From positions 2,852,001-2,916,000 of the forward strand of contig OX637398.1 of the NCBI GenBank assembly GCA_951799425.1: a stretch of 64,000 nt of DNA. The letters run 5' to 3'. Source of the DNA: Ilex aquifolium (Eukaryota > Streptophyta > Magnoliopsida > Aquifoliales > Aquifoliaceae). The notes below the pieces were generated by a model that had not been told where the DNA came from, did no database searches, and saw only the letters and a list, made by a program, of their open reading frames with translations. Shown here piece after piece: positions 1 through 12,390 of the stretch; the first letter of the stretch is position 1; every line of letters begins with the position of its first letter. A program made the translations under genes and the position numbers.

Positions 1-1113
1 AGAGTATCGTAAGAGTGTGTGTCAACTAAAGAAATTTTTGTATGGTTTGAAGCAGTCACCAAGAGCATGATTTGATAAATTTTTAAATGCAATATTAAAG
101 TTTGGTCTTTTTCGACGTCAGACAGGTCATTCTGTTTTTCACAGACAAACAAATGCAGGATACACTATTGGTGGTTTATGTTGATGATATCGTAGTCACT
201 GGTAATGATTCCGAGGGTATTACTCAGTTAAAAGTATTTCTGTAAGACAAATTTCATACGAAGGATCTCAGAAAATTTAGGTATTTCTTGGGTATTGAGG
301 TTGTCAGATCTAAGCAGGGTATCTATCTATCTCAAAGAAATATGTACTTGACATGCTATAAGAGGCAGGTTTACTGGGTGATAGACTAGTTGACGTTCTT
401 ATGGATTCAAATCAGAAGTTGTTGATGGTTGATGGAAGATGGTGCTCTATTTGATAATCCAGGGTGGTTGAGAAGCTTTATTATCTTACTATTATCCGAC
501 TAGATATTGTATATGCAGTCAGTTTATGGGATGTCCTAGAGTACCACATTGGGATGTAGTCATTCGTATTCTTCAATATCTCAAAAGCGCTCTTGGTCTT
601 GGATTGTTATATTGATCTAATGGACATCTTCGAGTAGCAGGTTTTTCGAATGCTGATTGGGCTGGTTTTCCATCTGATCGGTGATCAACTATTGGTTATT
701 GCACCTTCTCAGGAGGTAATATTATTTCATGGAAAAGTAAAAAACAAACGGTGGTAGTACGATCCACTGCTGAGGTTGAGTATAGAGCAATGACACATAC
801 AACTAGTGAGTTGACATGGTTATTATACTTTATTCGGAAAATTAGTTTTCCAGTTCAGCTACCGTTACAACTGTTCTGTGATAATCTGGCAACCATTTAT
901 ATTGTTGTTAATTCAGTGTTTCATGAGAGGACCAAACATATTGAAGTTGACTGCCATTTTATTCGAAACAAGATACTAAGTGAAGATATTGCAACTCCGT
1001 TTGTGAAATTTGAGGCTCAACTTGCAGATATGTTCACCAAAGCATTGAATCGTACTCGTTTTGTGGATATTTGTTCCAAGTTTGGATTATATGCTATTTA
1101 TATTTCAGCTTGA
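1..1113 (+). pseudogene. Ty1/copia retrotransposon pol remnant (reverse transcriptase and RNase H)
   Basis: Decayed 3' part of a copia polyprotein. Near base 30 a frame reads the family motif LYGLKQSPRA, followed by a stop where tryptophan is usual. Around 174-210 the catalytic YVDD motif appears in the context VYVDDIVVTGND. Around 280 the phrase RYFLGIEV is seen. Several stops and frame changes interrupt 60-750. The last 120 codons (751-1113) are open and carry the RNase H end typical of copia: STAEVEYRAM, a CDN motif, RTKHIEVDCHFIR and a final QLADMFTKAL. The element runs in the same direction as the channel gene that follows and its 5' part lies outside the window. It cannot encode a working polyprotein as it stands. 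Confidence 0.93.
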
Positions 1114-1120
1114 GGGGGAG

Positions 1121-1322
1121 TGTTGAGAAAGCTACTATAATATAATTAGGGTTTACGTTTATTGTAATATTTATACTACACAAAGGGTATACTTGTCTTT
1201 GGCTTATTTGTTCAGTAACTATAAATACAAGATTAATAGTGAGGTAGGGTAAGCCAAAACAAATTTAATTTTTTAACCACAATAACTCACTTACAAAACG
1301 TGTTTTGCCGACAAGTATTCCA
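1121..1322 (+). mobile_element. 3' LTR of the copia element (3' border approximate)
   Basis: Directly after the pol stop there is a purine-rich polypurine tract (1111-1120), followed by TGTTGAGAAAG, the usual start of a copia LTR. A TATA-like TATAAATA lies at 1220-1227. LTRs of this type end in CA. The CA at 1321-1322 is a reasonable end, but the matching 5' LTR is outside the window, so the border is a guess. The LTR promoter would read toward the channel-gene exons. Confidence 0.75.
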
Positions 1323-1788
1323 TATTAAGGAAAAATTTCAGTCACACTTTTCTAGTTTATTATATCTTTATAGACACTCCCTTTATTATTCAACATATCA
1401 CTAACATCCCTTCTAGTTTATATTTAAACATCACTGACACTCTTGTCATTAAACTACCATTTCTAACAAAAATAATTCTTCAAAAATACCAAAATTACCC
1501 TTATATAAAACCCCAAACAATCTTTTTATATAAAATTCGATTAAATTTTTTTTTTTTCATATTAAAATTTAAATTGATTAAAATTCGATTTGAGCTAATT
1601 AAATTTTAATTTTTTTTACGTATTAAAATTCGGGTATATTAAAAAAAAATTACGTATTAAAATTCGAGCAGATTTGAGCTCTACTTGAATTATTAGCACC
1701 GATTAAAATTCAAAATAGCAACATGTGAATGACATGATAAGACACGAATTGATACCCACATCTGAGAAGTATGTGCTGTTTCTTGCAG
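1323..1788. other. AT-rich non-coding stretch, intron sequence of the channel gene
   Basis: Low-complexity AT-rich DNA with repeated ATTAAAATTCG-like words around 1535-1700. It ends in an acceptor (CAG at 1786-1788) for the first visible channel exon. No coding exon for the missing N-terminal half was found here. Confidence 0.6.
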
Positions 1789-4700
1789 AATGATGCGGAT
1801 AAGTTGTATAGGAGGCTTGTTCATTTGAAATCAACAAACCATACTCAACAAAGGTTTGGGCGTGTGGGCTTTTTGGGACTTTCTGGATGCGAAGTTGATC
1901 TTGTAGATCACTATGGAAAGAAGCTAGAGGATCTAGTTATGGCAGTTTTATCCAAGGATCCAACTTCTTTGGAAACAGTATTTGTTCTGTTTATGTAAGA
2001 GATGTTTTGGTCAGCGAAAAAAAGTCACATTTGGAACGTATAACATCAGGTCTAAGTTACAAACACCTCGTTTTTCAGTTTTGGCCTAAGATAGGCAACT
2101 ATTCTTAAAGGCCTGAAATACATGTCAAGTCATCGGATGAACTTTTCAAAAGAGGGTGTGTGAAGAACTATCTCAAAGTGCGGCCTAGTCTGTTGGTGGT
2201 TGTTGGTCAGATTTAAATGATAGAAACTGCCTCAAAAACTAAAAGAGTGAAGTTAGTTCCATATTTAAACAAAAGATTCAGTTTTGTATCGATATTCATT
2301 ATTGACATGCCAGTGATATGGTGATGCATTTTCATGAGGGTGCTCATACTATGTTATTTCTGGAAACAAGGCTTAATTTGTGCTCTACATTCAAAATAAT
2401 TTCCCGCACAGATCCTTCCATTAGATATTGACTTGATATGTGGTACAGCGTATCATTAAATGATGCCTTTTTCCAATTTAATAGGAGGTTTCGGCAGCCT
2501 TTGTGTCCTTCAAGTCACGATTTGGTGCTGCAATAGCTTTGCATATCCGACAGGGGGTCAATCCTACAGAGTGGGTTACTGAGCCAGCTCCTGAGCCCCA
2601 TGATGTATACTGGACCTTCTTTTCTGCATCATTCATGAAAAGATGGATTTGCAGCGCCGTGGTTATTGTTGCATGTATGGTTGTTACAGTACTTTTCTTT
2701 ATTCCAGTTGTCTTAGTGCAAGGTCTTACTAATCTGGACCAGTTGGAGATCTGGTTCCCTTTTCTGAAAGGCATACTGAACATGTAAGTTTAGTTTTCAG
2801 TTTCTTGTCAAGCGTATTCCAAAGGGTGGTTTTAGGCATTTGTGATTCTGATCATACATATACACGTTAACCTCTCTACTTCCATGAAGTGCCACAACAT
2901 GTTGAAATATGCACTTCTTTATTGTTTTATGGCAATTAATGGTGTGGTGTCTCAAATATGCACTATTTTTATTATCTTACGGAAATACTAAATCAGTTAT
3001 TTTGTGATGTGCAGAGCATTTGTCAGTCAGGTGATCACAGGATATCTTCCTAGTCTTATTCTTCAGATGTTTCTATATTTTGTTCCACCCATCATGATAA
3101 TTTTGTCCACCATTCAAGGGTATATTGCACACAGTCAGATAACAAAAAGTGCCTGTATTAAGGTACTCTGGTTTACTGTATGGAACATTTTCTTTGCAAA
3201 TGTGCTTTCGGGATCAGCTCTATATAGGGCTAATGTCTTTTTGGAGCCCAAGAAGATTCCTGGCGTATTAGCTTTAGCCGTTCCAGGACAGGTATATGTG
3301 TTTGCAGTTTCAATTTGGACATAAAAAATGATCATATGGACTCGAAGTTTATCTGTGAAATTTCCATGCAATTTTTTAGCATTTCTTTGGGGTTATACTC
3401 ATTTTATGTAGCTTTTCTTGGGATCAAATGAGAAAAAGAAACAGGTTCTGTAAAGGATGAAAACTGCATGATTGTTTCCTTGCTGAAGTGCAATTGGAAA
3501 ATTTTAAGCCCAAAGATCCTTTGCCAACTGTGGATCCTCAAGTAAAGAATGCTGTCAGGCGTAGTAGTGGTCTGATCAGCGTTGACCCTAGGCCTTTTTG
3601 GGTATGATGGGATGCAAAACAAAAAATTATATTGACCTAGGACAGACTATTCCTCTGAAACTTATGCATATTAGAGTCTCAAGTCAAGGCTCCCTACCAT
3701 CTAGAGGGACCCAATCATGCCAAGAGCTCTGCACAAGGAATTTCTTTTAGATGTGTATGATTCAATCTGCAACAATAGTCTTTGTTTATGAGATCACTGC
3801 AAATCCTTTGATTGATTCAACAAGAAAAGATATTCAATTGGAATGTACTATTCCTAAGCACAATCTAACGGTCTTCCCCGTGTGGCATGGGAAATCATGA
3901 CAGCTTTTTGGTCTTCCCAGAGAGAAGTACATTATGTTCATAACATTACCAGGATCATAGTACTGTCTATATAGTAGTTATTCACTTATTCAACTGTTTG
4001 GCGGTGAGTAGGGAGACCCTTCAACCATATGTTCCAACTCCGACCTTGGGTGGCCTTAATCTTTTGATGTGGGATACGTAGCTCTCGACATCCTCCATCC
4101 GTACAAACAAATAGACAAACTTGTATGTCGGAAAATTCTGGAGTGAGAGACTTGACCCACTAATCACTCAAAGACCCAACTATGACACCACAATTAGAGC
4201 ATTCAATTTGGAACGAATTGGTAATGTGTGGAGCGGCATTAAAATATATAAACCAACCTTTGGTGGCTCCAATATTTCAATGTGAGATGTAAACTCTTTT
4301 TACATCAACACGTCTAACAGAAGAGTGAAATAAGAATCTGTCAATTGGTATCAATTACCATTCTGTAGGTAATTCCCCAAAACTAGGTTCATCGGCTTCA
4401 AATCTTAACCCTTTTAACATTTTATTCTTAAGGATATTGTACTGATGCTTATTTTGATGCAGGCCTCATTCTTTATTTCATACGTGGTGACATCTGGATG
4501 GACCAGCTCTGCTTCAGGGCTCCTTCAAGTGGGTCCTCTCACTTGCAATTTTATTAAAACAACATTTTCTAGGAAATCTGATGCTGATGTTGAAGTTCCT
4601 TCAATTCCTTACCACGGTGAAATTCCGAGGATCCTCTTGTTTGGACTTCTTGGTATAACCTACTTTTTCCTTGCACCCATGATATTGCCATTTCTCTTGG

Positions 4701-7002
4701 TTTACTACTGTCTAGGATACATCATCTACCGCAACCAGGTTAGTTGGATGATTTCTTGTTCCTCAGATTTTCTCTTGGATTGGGTAACTCTACTATTTTG
4801 TATTACGTGTAATGGAAGAAGAATTTAATGGGGGAAGAATTTAACAACTAAGAAACTCTAATTATGTTTCACTTATGAGGCTTCAAGTGTGTTTATGCTT
4901 GTCTAAATTGCAATCAAAATTTTTGATGAGACAGTTGATTCTGAACTATCCAACTAAAAGAACTCGCTTATTAGCCACTTCGTTGTTTCAAAGTAATTTT
5001 AGCGACTTATGTAGCATTAGCATAAAGTTCTATACCTGTAACTTTATCATTTTAGAAAAACATTCCCCTTGATTCTTACTTCGACAATCGTTAGAAGTGC
5101 TGTATAAATACTTGCTATAGGAAAAATACGATAGATGTCCTCTTTTTCCTGGATTTATCTTTCAGGGTGTGTTATAGTTTGTTGTGTTTTGATACATAGG
5201 ATTTGCATGTCCATTGACCTAGACCTGCCTAGCTGAGGGATTGCGTTCAGATTTTTCATATTCAAGATGTTATGTTGGGTGGCAGGCCTACTCTTATCTT
5301 GAATAGAATTGGGCAAATTTCTGACTAGTGACTCCAAATATGTTAATTTGCAATTTGCATAATTCTTGGCTTACTTTTTGATGGTTTTTGATATAACCGA
5401 GGGTGGACTTTGTTGTCTATTAAGTTTTAACTGATTCTGATTGTGGTTGTTATATACACCCTTTGCTGGTCTATCTCTATGGTCTCTTGTCATTCCGGAA
5501 AGAATCTCTGTTGTTCTCTATGCATACATGGAAAACAGGCCATTAATAAAAATGGGTTATGTTTCTTGTGCAACAAAATGTCAGGGGGATGTTTTTCTTG
5601 TGCTTTACACTTTTACCTCCCCAATTAATTTTTTTCCTAGTGAAATTTAGGATAATTTGTTTCCCTTTTCCCTTTTCCCTTTTCCCTTGTTCCTCTTTCT
5701 CTTTGTTCATCACCTTAGCCACCACCCACTACACCATTTCCTCTCCTCCACCCCCACCTCAGAGTCACATCTTTCCACCCAACCCTTACTTTATGTGTAT
5801 GTACTTATTTATATGGAAAACTTGCCACTACCGGCAGCTAGGTGACCACTTACTATAATTACTTATTCACCTACTTTATTGTCTTCATGCCCATCAACAC
5901 ATACTTCACCACACCCTTACCACATCTTTTCTATTCCCACTTACTACCACTAAGTGGAGGTAGTACCTCTGTCACGCCCCAGATTTTATACCGGTTTATA
6001 AGCGAATTTCAAAAAAATATTTAATTAATTAAATAAAAATGGTTTACCAAAAAATAATGGAGTTTTATTTGAAGATCTGATTTAAATGGCAAGAGCAACT
6101 CGTGAGAGCATTCTACCAAAATTTTTTTTTTTAATAAGAAGCATTCTACCAATAAAACCATGCTAAACAACCAAGTCATCACAATATAAATTCTAAAATC
6201 ATCCGAAACAGTAACTTAAATAATCCATTCAAGATCCAAAACCATAATCCAATCATTACCAAATCTTAGTACGATAATAACCCATAAGTTTCAACTTAAA
6301 GCAATTGCAACTCTAAAAATTTGTAACTTAGTTCAGAAGCTAATAAGAAGCAATTAAAGTAATAAGACATCTAGTCCTCAAGCCTCGATTCATAACCCAC
6401 ATCTTGATCAATCTCAGGGTCCATCTCAAAATCCGCATCTAAACCTGTCTCAACCTCTTTGCCAACATCTGGAAAATAGTAAATAGTGGTAAGCTCAACT
6501 AGCCCAATAGATAGTGATCTTTCTCAAGTTTAAATAAAGTGTTAAATGCATATGAATGTTGGTCAAATCACAATTTGAAAATGTGGGTAACAATTATTTT
6601 TAGTATGTCATGCATGATGTAGAACAATTAAATATTTAATGGGGATGTTAAATTGATTTAACAACCAAGAATGCTATACACCGAATCCATCTGACTCCAA
6701 CCAGTAGTAACAACCCCTGGGGAGTTTTGGGACCTTTCACCCTATGAACATAATGTCTTTTAGCTAACTTGATCTTGTACCTTTCATTCACATACGTAGA
6801 ACACACATTTGTAGTGCTAATCATGCGATTGTTTGTGAAAAGGGAGAAGTGTTTTTTCTAAGGTAGCTACGGAGTATGGGTTGGAAGAAAACTGTGGGGT
6901 GATGGTTTAGTGAGAGTTTGTGGTGGTTAGTGGCAGTCATGTTGGTAGAGTGAGGTTTTGATAAGTGGTTCTTTTGGTGGCAGCGTTAGGGAACTTGATA
7001 TA

Positions 7003-7033
<31 letters not shown>

Positions 7034-10000
7034 ACAAAAAGGAAGATGAACAAATTTTGCTTTCACTAAAGGGAATTCTTGCCAGCAAAAAAGTGGGTAG
7101 TGAAGAACCCAGTTTTTTATTATTTTCAGACTTCGGCGGAGGCTTGAACTATTTTTGGAAGGATTAAATATATCTTTGACCCTTGAAACCTGATAGTTAA
7201 ATTTTGACGATTTTGGTCTATGATATTTCAATGGTGTTTAATTGTTCCAACTTTAACTACTCTAATAATTGGAAATAGATCTGATTCGTGTGCAGATCAG
7301 ATGGGTGGCAAATCTTGAATTGCCAAACCTACAAAAAAGGCCATGGCGGTCTCTCTCTCTTTGTAACACCTGCGACCACTATTCCCTTCTCCTACCTACT
7401 CTAGTAGCTCTCCACCGTATCCCGCTACTCCCCTATCCATTAAATTGGTCCAGCAAATTCAATTGTTGAATGCCCATTTTGTCTTTTGTTCCAGTAAACT
7501 TTTGAGTTGGCTCCCCCTTTCTATCTATTTTTTCACCTACCAACCTTATCTCGATGGTCACCTCTCTTTTCCTGACATTATGGTTTAGCATCATATACAT
7601 GTTGTCGAAACTACATCTTTTATCCCCAATTTTTGGGCCCAAAAATCTGCTCTTGAAACCAACCAAAGTAAGGGCACTAAGTTCATTTTCGTCCCACACT
7701 GTCCACAATCATTGCCACCTTTAAACGTCACTTTTTTCATTTTCCTTTATCCCCTCTTAAACTTTGTCTTAGACAATTATACTACACGTTTAGGAAATGT
7801 TTTCCTCAGTCGGGCTTTGCTGGGGTGGTTGTGAGATGGGTGGGGTAAAGGTGAGTGAGCTGTTAGAGGGGTGAAGGGATTGAGGGAGTGGGTGACAGTC
7901 GACATAGGTAAGGGAAGGGGATGGTGGCAGAGAGAGAGAGTGGTTAGCCTTGTCTTGTAGGTATTTTTTAGAAATTCTATTTGCCCCTCATGTGACCTGC
8001 TCATGGGTCAGGTCTGTTACCAATGTCAATAGAAGTTAAAAATTGGACCGATTAAACAAAAATGGGAAGCATTAGGGATCAAATGGCCGAAATTGAAGCA
8101 TCGGGGACCAAATTGACAAAAGACGCATACTGCAATGGCCACAATTGTATTTAATCCTTTTTCAAGTAGGCACCAACTTTTCACGTATATATAATTACCC
8201 TTTTTTCATGGGCATACCCTATTTTCTGGATTTGTTTAGCCAATATAATCTATTTTCTATAGATTTAAAGCGATGATATAGGTTCTTTACCAATATATTA
8301 GTGGCTTCAAGGGCAGAGCTAGGAAATTGTTTGAGAAGGGTCAGTCAAAAATATGATGATTTGTTTTAGAGCTAGTTAACTCGAAATTATGATGAAAAAT
8401 ACTTCATTGGATCAACTCAAGAGGTAAAAGGGGCAATTGGTTAGGATAGATCAAACCTTTCGAAGTTCAAATAATGAACTAACATCAAAACAATTTTCTT
8501 CCTTTATTTTGTCTCTCTCCCCCTTATACATATATATTCTTTGATATTAGAATCGGAATTCTGAATCAGAAAGAATAAGATTTGACTTTGACTAAAAATC
8601 AAGTTCTACATTTTTGAAAATTTATAGTAATATCGTAATGTTGGAGATTAACCCCATCTTCAACACCATCTTCCATTTCCTTTTGAACCTTGGGGGTGTG
8701 GAAGGTGGGAAAGAAACTAATTGGAGGAAGGAATATAACTCAAAATTTAAAACTGTCTTCCTGCAACTCGTTTAGGTCCTAGAAAATGTCACTTGTTGAA
8801 GTGTTTTAGTCGAGCATGGTAGAACTACAAATCATTGGTTGTATGTCTGATGATAAATTAATGTAGAAGGTGATTTACCTACTGGATACTTTTATTAAGT
8901 ACATAAAGCTGCTAAAGTATTAGCTTGTGATGTATCTTTTTTCTTTCCCAAAATGTAGTGGTTCATTGAAGAATCATAAGCCAGGTTATTTGATTGGTTA
9001 GTATTTTTTTTTAGCATTCGCCTAAAATTATGAAGTGAGTGAATTGATCTTGTATGTGTTAGAACTTTCAATTCAAAACCAATTGGCATTGAGTGGAGAG
9101 TCCTAAACCAATTGGGTGGTCCTATCATTCGATGTAGAATACAACCCTCTTTCCAATGTGGAGTATAAGATAGCACTTTGACCTGCAACTCGTTCAACTG
9201 ATATGACCCATGTAGTCTCTTTTTTGTTTTTGGAGTCCTAGGTTGGCATTCCTTACTGTGAGTTTCATTAAAGTTGGTGGGAAACTTGAGTGATATTTGA
9301 ATTGTAATGTTCAGCAATTTTGTGTGCAGCTATTGAATGTTTATGAATCCAAGTTTGAGACGGGTGGAAGGTTTTGGCCTATAGTGCATGACTCAATGAT
9401 ATATTTCTTAGTACTGATGCATATTATTGCGATTGGAATATTCGGGCTGAAGAAACTTCCCTTAGCTTCCAGCTTTACAATTCCTCTTCCAGTTCTCACT
9501 CTTGTGTTCAACAGCTATTGCCAGAAAAGGTTCTTACCCATATTCAAGGCTTATTCTACTGAGGTACATCAACGTCAATATAAATGCTATACCTTTCCAT
9601 TCTCTTAACTACTATTGGCGGAAGTTCTTAATATACTACCTCTAATTTGTCAATCATACTTGGGAAATGTTCCGATGAAATCCTTGTTTTTTATCTTATG
9701 TTGGGGTGTTGATTTTCTTAATTCTCTGGTTTTGCCTCCCTCAATAGTGGAGTTGCATGAAGAAGCTTCTGAACTTGCAAGTTGTCCTGTACCAATCGAT
9801 GATGGCTCAACTAACACACGGTGGCCCTGGAAAATTTTTACAAATATTTAGTTTGATTGCCAGCAGTAAAGCTGGTGAACTTGATTGAAAATCTGAAACA
9901 TGATTGACATCAAACAAATGTCGAGCGTGCCCCAGTCCCTATTTGCCTTTGTGTAGGTTATATCTGTTGGAACTAGATATTTGGTATTGGGGTGTCATAA

Positions 10001-11653
10001 CAGTTCAATTAATAAATAATAAGTGCAAGTAACAAATATTCTTTTGATTTACTTCTTGATTGCAGTGCAATCCTTTTTGGAGCTCGGTATTTTTCCAGTT
10101 CGTTTGCTGGAAAATATTTGGTTAAGTTGTACTTGATGAAATGGTATTTGTTAGGGAAGATGGTTCTGTTAACAATAGGGGACAATGGCGGGGAGTATGC
10201 CCATTCTCTGCCACAGATTGGTTGTTTTTGTTTCTTTCAAGTGATTGGGTCTAGGTGGTCCAAATTAAATTGGATCAGTGCACTCCATTACGTCAAAGCT
10301 GCTACTTCGTTGTTGTAAGTTATCCTTAGATAGCTTTTAGCACATGAATTGATGTTATTCCACCTCTCTTAAACTTTTTAAGCATGCCTCAACTATATTC
10401 CCTTCTTAGTCTGTTATGGTTGCAAAACTATTCTGTAGGCATATTTTGTCCGTCAATATGATCCACTACCATAGTTGTTAGGATCGTACGATATGTTTCA
10501 ATCCATGAAGAAAATGATGTCGCTTAAGTATATTGGTTTGTACTGTATCGTGCGATACACGATACGATACACCCGATATGAGATAATATGTACAAGTAGT
10601 TCGATCCGGGGCAAAACATATCATTTTTTTTTTTTTTTGAATTTTAACAAAAAAAATATATCTTTTCGGTTGAAAGTAATTTTTTTTTAAACACTAGGTA
10701 ATGGAACGGCATCATTTCTCCATCTACAGTTTTAAAAAATAAAAGTCTTATTTTTGTTCGTTCCATTGCAGGAGCAAATAGTTTGATTTTTAAAAGTGTC
10801 CTCCTCTGACTATTTTGGATGCTAGAACTAGAACTTGTTAATTTTTTGTTTTGGTGCTTGTAGTCTCTTTAAATTGTTTTATGTGAGAACTTTGGGGTGC
10901 AATAAAATGTTATTATGATCTTTTGTCATCATAGGTATATGTATTTTTTAATATCTTTTATAAAAATGTACGAAATACATGATACGTTACAATACAGAAA
11001 AAACGGTAGCCTTCTAATACACGTTTTGACAACCTTGGTCACAACCATGCTTTTGTCTTCCAAGAAATGGATCAAACATTATGTTTAGTCTACCTGAGCT
11101 TTGTCACGTATTCTTGAATTTAAATATGTGAATTTTCTTGAATTGAAAGAGGAAGACATTATAGCAGAACCATACGGCTTTGTAAGCAACAAATGTGAAC
11201 CTAAATTGGGAAACAAGCAGGTTAGATGTGTTTCAAAGGCTAGAATTGGAGGATGATGAGCAGGCCTCACATCTCACAAATCCACAAGAAGATTGTCAAA
11301 ATCAATCTATGTGACCAGTGAGATTCGCCAGCGAGTTGCCAGTGGTACAACATTGGAACATGGAACGTTTCATCATGGAGTCTCAATCAAAGCAGCACAA
11401 AATTTTCTGTTGTTTCTTTAGTTATCTGTCATGTCAAATTTTTCTCCTCCTTCCAAAATTTTCTAACTATTTATGCTTGTTACAGAGTTTGATAAAGAAA
11501 GACAGAGCTGATGAAAATGATCCTTTGATGGTTGATTTTTATGATAAACTGGTCACCGCATATCAAGATCCAACTCTGATACCTATTCAATATTCTGGAA
11601 TCAGTGATGGTCACACCTCTCCCCTACTTAATACTGCAGGGGTTGGAAGCTGA
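1789..11653 (+). CDS. CSC1/OSCA-like osmosensitive cation channel, HYP1 type; 5' part missing
   Basis: Plant OSCA/CSC1 proteins are plasma-membrane hyperosmolality- or tension-gated calcium-permeable channels (DUF221/RSN1_7TM). Six exons join cleanly: 1789-1977, 2485-2783, 3015-3291, 4463-4738, 9330-9563 and 11486-11653. The product contains [15 protein letters not shown], the VDLVDHY cytosolic segment, [21 protein letters not shown], several membrane spans, [31 protein letters not shown], a pore-region stretch [20 protein letters not shown], and ends GVGS. The frame is kept across all junctions and borders are GT-AG. About 220 N-terminal residues usual in HYP1 are not seen. Either the exons lie beyond the copia element, left of the window, or the gene is a truncated pseudogene. 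The end of exon 1 ([14 protein letters not shown]) departs from the family. Intron 4 is 4.6 kb and filled with repeats. Family call is firm; function of this copy is uncertain. Confidence 0.85.
5971..6480. other. Repeat-like intron segment starting TGTCACGCCCCAG
   Basis: Inside intron 4. The segment opens with TGTCACGCCCCAGATTTT, a start often seen at plant LTR-type repeats. Its minus strand at about 6370-6470 reads a short acidic open stretch. No matching second copy is present, so the element type is not settled. Confidence 0.3.
7006..7033. repeat. (AG)n microsatellite
   Basis: Uninterrupted AG dinucleotide run inside the long intron 4 of the channel gene. Confidence 0.97.
7159..8159. mobile_element. 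Candidate non-autonomous DNA transposon with 12-bp perfect terminal inverted repeats
   Basis: AAGGATTAAATA at 7159-7170 is repeated as its exact reverse complement at 8148-8159. The subterminal parts are also loosely inverted: TTAATTGTTCCAACTTTAAC near 7240 against GTTAAAAATTGGACCGATTAA near 8034. Flanks give TTTTTGGAA on the left and TTTTTCAAG on the right, only a weak 9-bp target duplication, so a Mutator-like origin is no more than a guess. It lies wholly within intron 4 of the channel gene and no transposase is seen. Confidence 0.5.
10474..11034. mobile_element. Candidate MITE with CCATAGTTGTTA / TGACAACCTTGG ends and ACGATAC subterminal motifs
   Basis: The left end CCATAGTTGTTA and the right end (read inverted as CCAAGGTTGTCA) match at 9 of 12 positions. 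Inside, short motifs of the form CGATACACGATACGATACAC crowd the left side and ATACATGATACGTTACAATAC the right side. No clear target duplication was found. It is inside intron 5 of the channel gene. Confidence 0.45.
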
Positions 11654-12330
11654 AAGGTACTTTTTCTTCCTCTGGTGCCTAAGTTTTAGAGGGTAGCTGC
11701 ATCTTTCACAGTGATAGAAGACTAGCAATGTCTTGCTGGATGAAGGCCAATTTTCTTTGAAATAATCGATTATGAGATTTTGGTCTGCGAAAATATGTAT
11801 GTATCTTTTGTACATCTGTGTTGTGTCATTGTAATGTCCATCTGTACAGTAGCATCTTGGCAATATCATACTCTGTTTTATGAGTTATTCTTTTCCAGTT
11901 GTATTTCAGTCTTTGATTTTCTCATGTACCTTTCCTGCTCCTCCACTATCTTAATTCATGATAAAGATGGAGTTAGTACCATGTTGTTTTAGTTTTACTT
12001 TTACCCATCACCTGCAGAGCACAATGACAGAACATGATTCATGCAGCTGATGAGTGTGGCAAAAGCTTTATTAAGTTGGATTGGATCACAACGAGTCTTT
12101 GTTTTATCAAAGTCAAAGTGGTGGAAAAAGTTGCCTCTCTAAGTTGCTGCTAGGCTCATTCAAGGTATAGTATGGTATATATCTGAAGCTTAAATCTGTA
12201 AGGATGGGCTAATGACCTGTCATGCACTGGCTGTCCATGACCTTTGTTTTATAGCACTGACCAGTTGCTTCTCATTGTCCCGTAATATCATGTTGAAGAA
12301 ATTATTTCAGATGATTATAATCAGCCATGC

Positions 12331-12390
12331 TGATTATTTAGGCCAGCCATTGGAAAATGCTGATTATTTAGGCCAGCCATTGGAAAATTA
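12331..12390. repeat. Two tandem copies of a 30-bp unit
   Basis: The unit begins TGATTATTTAGGCCAGCCAT. It occurs at 12331-12360 and again at 12361-12390 with a difference only in the last two bases. Confidence 0.95.

Noticed and set aside
1771..1788. ATG at 1771 as start of the channel gene
   Set aside because: It lies above a good acceptor at 1788, and homologues continue upstream of NDADKLY. The six extra residues are intron sequence.
4000..4350. GATGTGGGATACGTAG and similar LTR-like words in intron 3 of the channel gene
   Set aside because: No paired repeat or border could be found, so no element is called.
5543..5858. Overlapping open frames around a CCCTTTTCCC tract
   Set aside because: Intron sequence of low complexity, with all frames equally open and no domain.
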